From contig CALJLN010000026.1 of the NCBI GenBank assembly GCA_937982565.1, positions 1 through 16,494 on the forward strand: DNA of 16,494 bases, read 5' to 3'. A program made the position numbers and the translations under genes. This stretch comes from UBA2421 sp002343075. GTDB taxonomy: Bacteria > Planctomycetota > Phycisphaerae > Tepidisphaerales > Tepidisphaeraceae. Position 1 is the stretch's first letter; every line of letters starts with the position of its first letter. Below the pieces are notes generated by a model. That model saw nothing but the letters and a program-made list of their open reading frames with translations. It searched no databases and was not told where the DNA came from. This document shows, in pieces, positions 15,641 to 16,494 of this stretch.

Positions 15641-15956
15641 CTCGATTCTGCGTAGCACCGGCAGGATTCGGCCGAACTGTTCGTCACGGCAAAGTTACGG
15701 CGTTGATTGCCTGCATGGCGTCCGCCGAGGTATTCACCCCGCCCCGCGCCCGGAGGCGGGCCGCCCGTGCCGCGCGCCACTCTCTCGGCACGTTACATAA
15801 CTCATTAATCCACGTTTAGCTGAGAATTTTTGCAAGTTGGAGGTATTTTCCTTGACGGATGCCCGAATTTGTGGTGATATTATATAAGATATCCGCCCCG
15901 CCACCGGCACGGGCGGGTGTGCCGATTGTCGCCGGTGGTCTTCGGAGGGTTTTGAG
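15641..15956 (+). other. Intergenic and 5' leader region with GC-rich complementary segments
   Basis: 316 bases without a convincing gene. CCGCCCGTGCCG (15761-15772) can pair through seven bases with CGGCACG (15786-15792) or through all twelve with CGGCACGGGCGG (15905-15916). Between these lies an AT-rich patch with a candidate promoter. The leader before the next gene also contains CCACCGGC (15901-15908) complementary to GCCGGTGG (15931-15938), which shares bases with a smaller GGCAC/GTGCC stem (15906-15910 and 15918-15922). No T tract marks the end of the aldo/keto reductase transcript. Confidence 0.6.
15852..15883 (+). promoter_or_regulatory. Candidate promoter of the last secreted-protein gene
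   Basis: TTGACG (15852-15857, five of six) is followed by TATTAT (15878-15883, five of six) after a long 20-base spacer, or by GATATT (15876-15881, four of six) after 18. The patch is strikingly AT-rich compared with its flanks. A transcript starting near 15890 would have a structured leader of roughly 65 bases. Confidence 0.4.
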
Positions 15957-16494
15957 ATGTCTTTGAAAGTGCTATTCGTGGACCGATCGTCCATTCTCGC
16001 CGCCGCCACCTGTGCTGTTTTGGCTGGGTCGGCATCGGCTCAGCAGTATCAGCTTCAGCGAAGCAACTCGATCAGCTTGAGCGCCGACTTCTTCGGCACA
16101 GATGGGATCAATCCTGGAAGCGATTTCGGCACCAATCCGTTCGGGCTTGCCTTCGACGGCGCGTCGGGCACGGCGTGGGTCGGTGGCTACAACAGCCAGG
16201 CTTCGGCGGGCAATGTTGGCGTGGTGCGGATCGACGGCGCAATCTCGGCGTCGCCCACGAACTCGCCCCTGGCGGCTTCGATCTTCACCGCTACGCCGCA
16301 GCGCGGCATCAACTCGCTGGCCACTTATAACGGCGACGTATTCGTCTCGAACGTCAGCCCAGAGACAGCACCACATTTCGTGCGACGTATCAACGGTAGT
16401 ACCGGCGCGACCGTATGGAATGTAGATGATGCGGGCGGCTTCGTTCCGCAGCCGGGCTTTGGTTCTGGTGGCGCAACCGCGATGGAAGTCGACC
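15957..16494 (+). CDS. Secreted protein of unknown function (3' partial)
   Basis: The frame is open from the ATG at 15957 to the right edge (179 codons). GGAGGG ends seven bases before the ATG, a strong ribosome binding site. The N-terminus is a signal peptide: basic start with K4 and R10, hydrophobic core SILAAATCAVLAGSASA, and likely cleavage after ASA before QQY. The mature part is rich in Gly, Ser, Asn and Ala with blade-like stretches (GLAFDGASGTAWVGGY, GINSLATYNGDVFVSNV, VRRINGSTGATVWNV), as in a secreted beta-propeller or a PEP-CTERM-type extracellular protein. A C-terminal sorting tag would lie beyond the window. The opposite strand is also open here, but it has no start context, and its product is unlike a protein. 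Confidence 0.8.
   Translation, partial: MSLKVLFVDRSSILAAATCAVLAGSASAQQYQLQRSNSISLSADFFGTDGINPGSDFGTNPFGLAFDGASGTAWVGGYNSQASAGNVGVVRIDGAISASPTNSPLAASIFTATPQRGINSLATYNGDVFVSNVSPETAPHFVRRINGSTGATVWNVDDAGGFVPQPGFGSGGATAMEVD

Noticed and set aside
1..16494. tRNA, rRNA, CRISPR, insertion sequence or phage genes
   Set aside because: None seen: no regularly spaced repeats, cloverleaf-like segments, transposase or integrase motifs were recognised by eye on either strand.

Overview
The window is about 60% GC, with densely packed genes and ordinary bacterial coding features. Several traits together suggest a planctomycete, probably of the Phycisphaerae type: a PEP-CTERM protein, an ECF sigma factor with a C-terminal membrane anchor, a sugar-binding protein fused to its permease, and large polytopic membrane proteins of unknown role. 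This placement is inferred from gene content only; there is no rRNA or marker gene here to prove it.

Layout. (1) Positions 1-5529 (+) hold a carbohydrate-use operon: a GH13 glucosidase of the cyclomaltodextrinase/neopullulanase kind (open at the left edge), a single polypeptide joining a periplasmic sugar-binding domain to a MalF-type permease, and a MalG-type permease. No MalK-type ATPase is present. (2) 5577-6545 (+) holds a PEP-CTERM exported protein with a candidate promoter, a strong Shine-Dalgarno site and a clear intrinsic terminator (long GAAA-capped stem plus six T). (3) 6616-7437 (-) encodes the membrane-anchored ECF sigma factor, divergent from (4) an MsbA-type ABC exporter (7564-9438, +). 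(5) 9439-9805 is a convergent intergenic region with a perfect 15-bp-arm palindrome and a possible decayed ORF. (6) On the minus strand, a Tat-exported flavin amine oxidase (14642-13179) is followed by hemA (13089-11794), which overlaps a GT-C-like 12-TM membrane protein (11794-9806) in a TGATG junction. (7) An aldo/keto reductase (14711-15640, +) diverges from the amine oxidase across 68 bases centred on a small perfect palindrome. (8) 15641-15956 is intergenic, with GC-rich complementary segments and a candidate promoter. It leads into a secreted protein that runs off the right edge (15957 onward).

How the genes work together. The first three genes plausibly import malto- or cyclo-oligosaccharides and hydrolyse them, borrowing an ATPase from elsewhere. 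hemA supplies 5-aminolevulinate for tetrapyrroles, and its coupling to a putative glycosyltransferase looks like shared expression rather than a shared pathway. The most unusual items are the binding-protein/permease fusion, whose eight predicted membrane spans are topologically self-consistent, and the palindrome that contains this gene's ribosome binding site. I found no CRISPR array, tRNA, rRNA, transposase or phage gene, and nothing that I can call a wholly new system with confidence.
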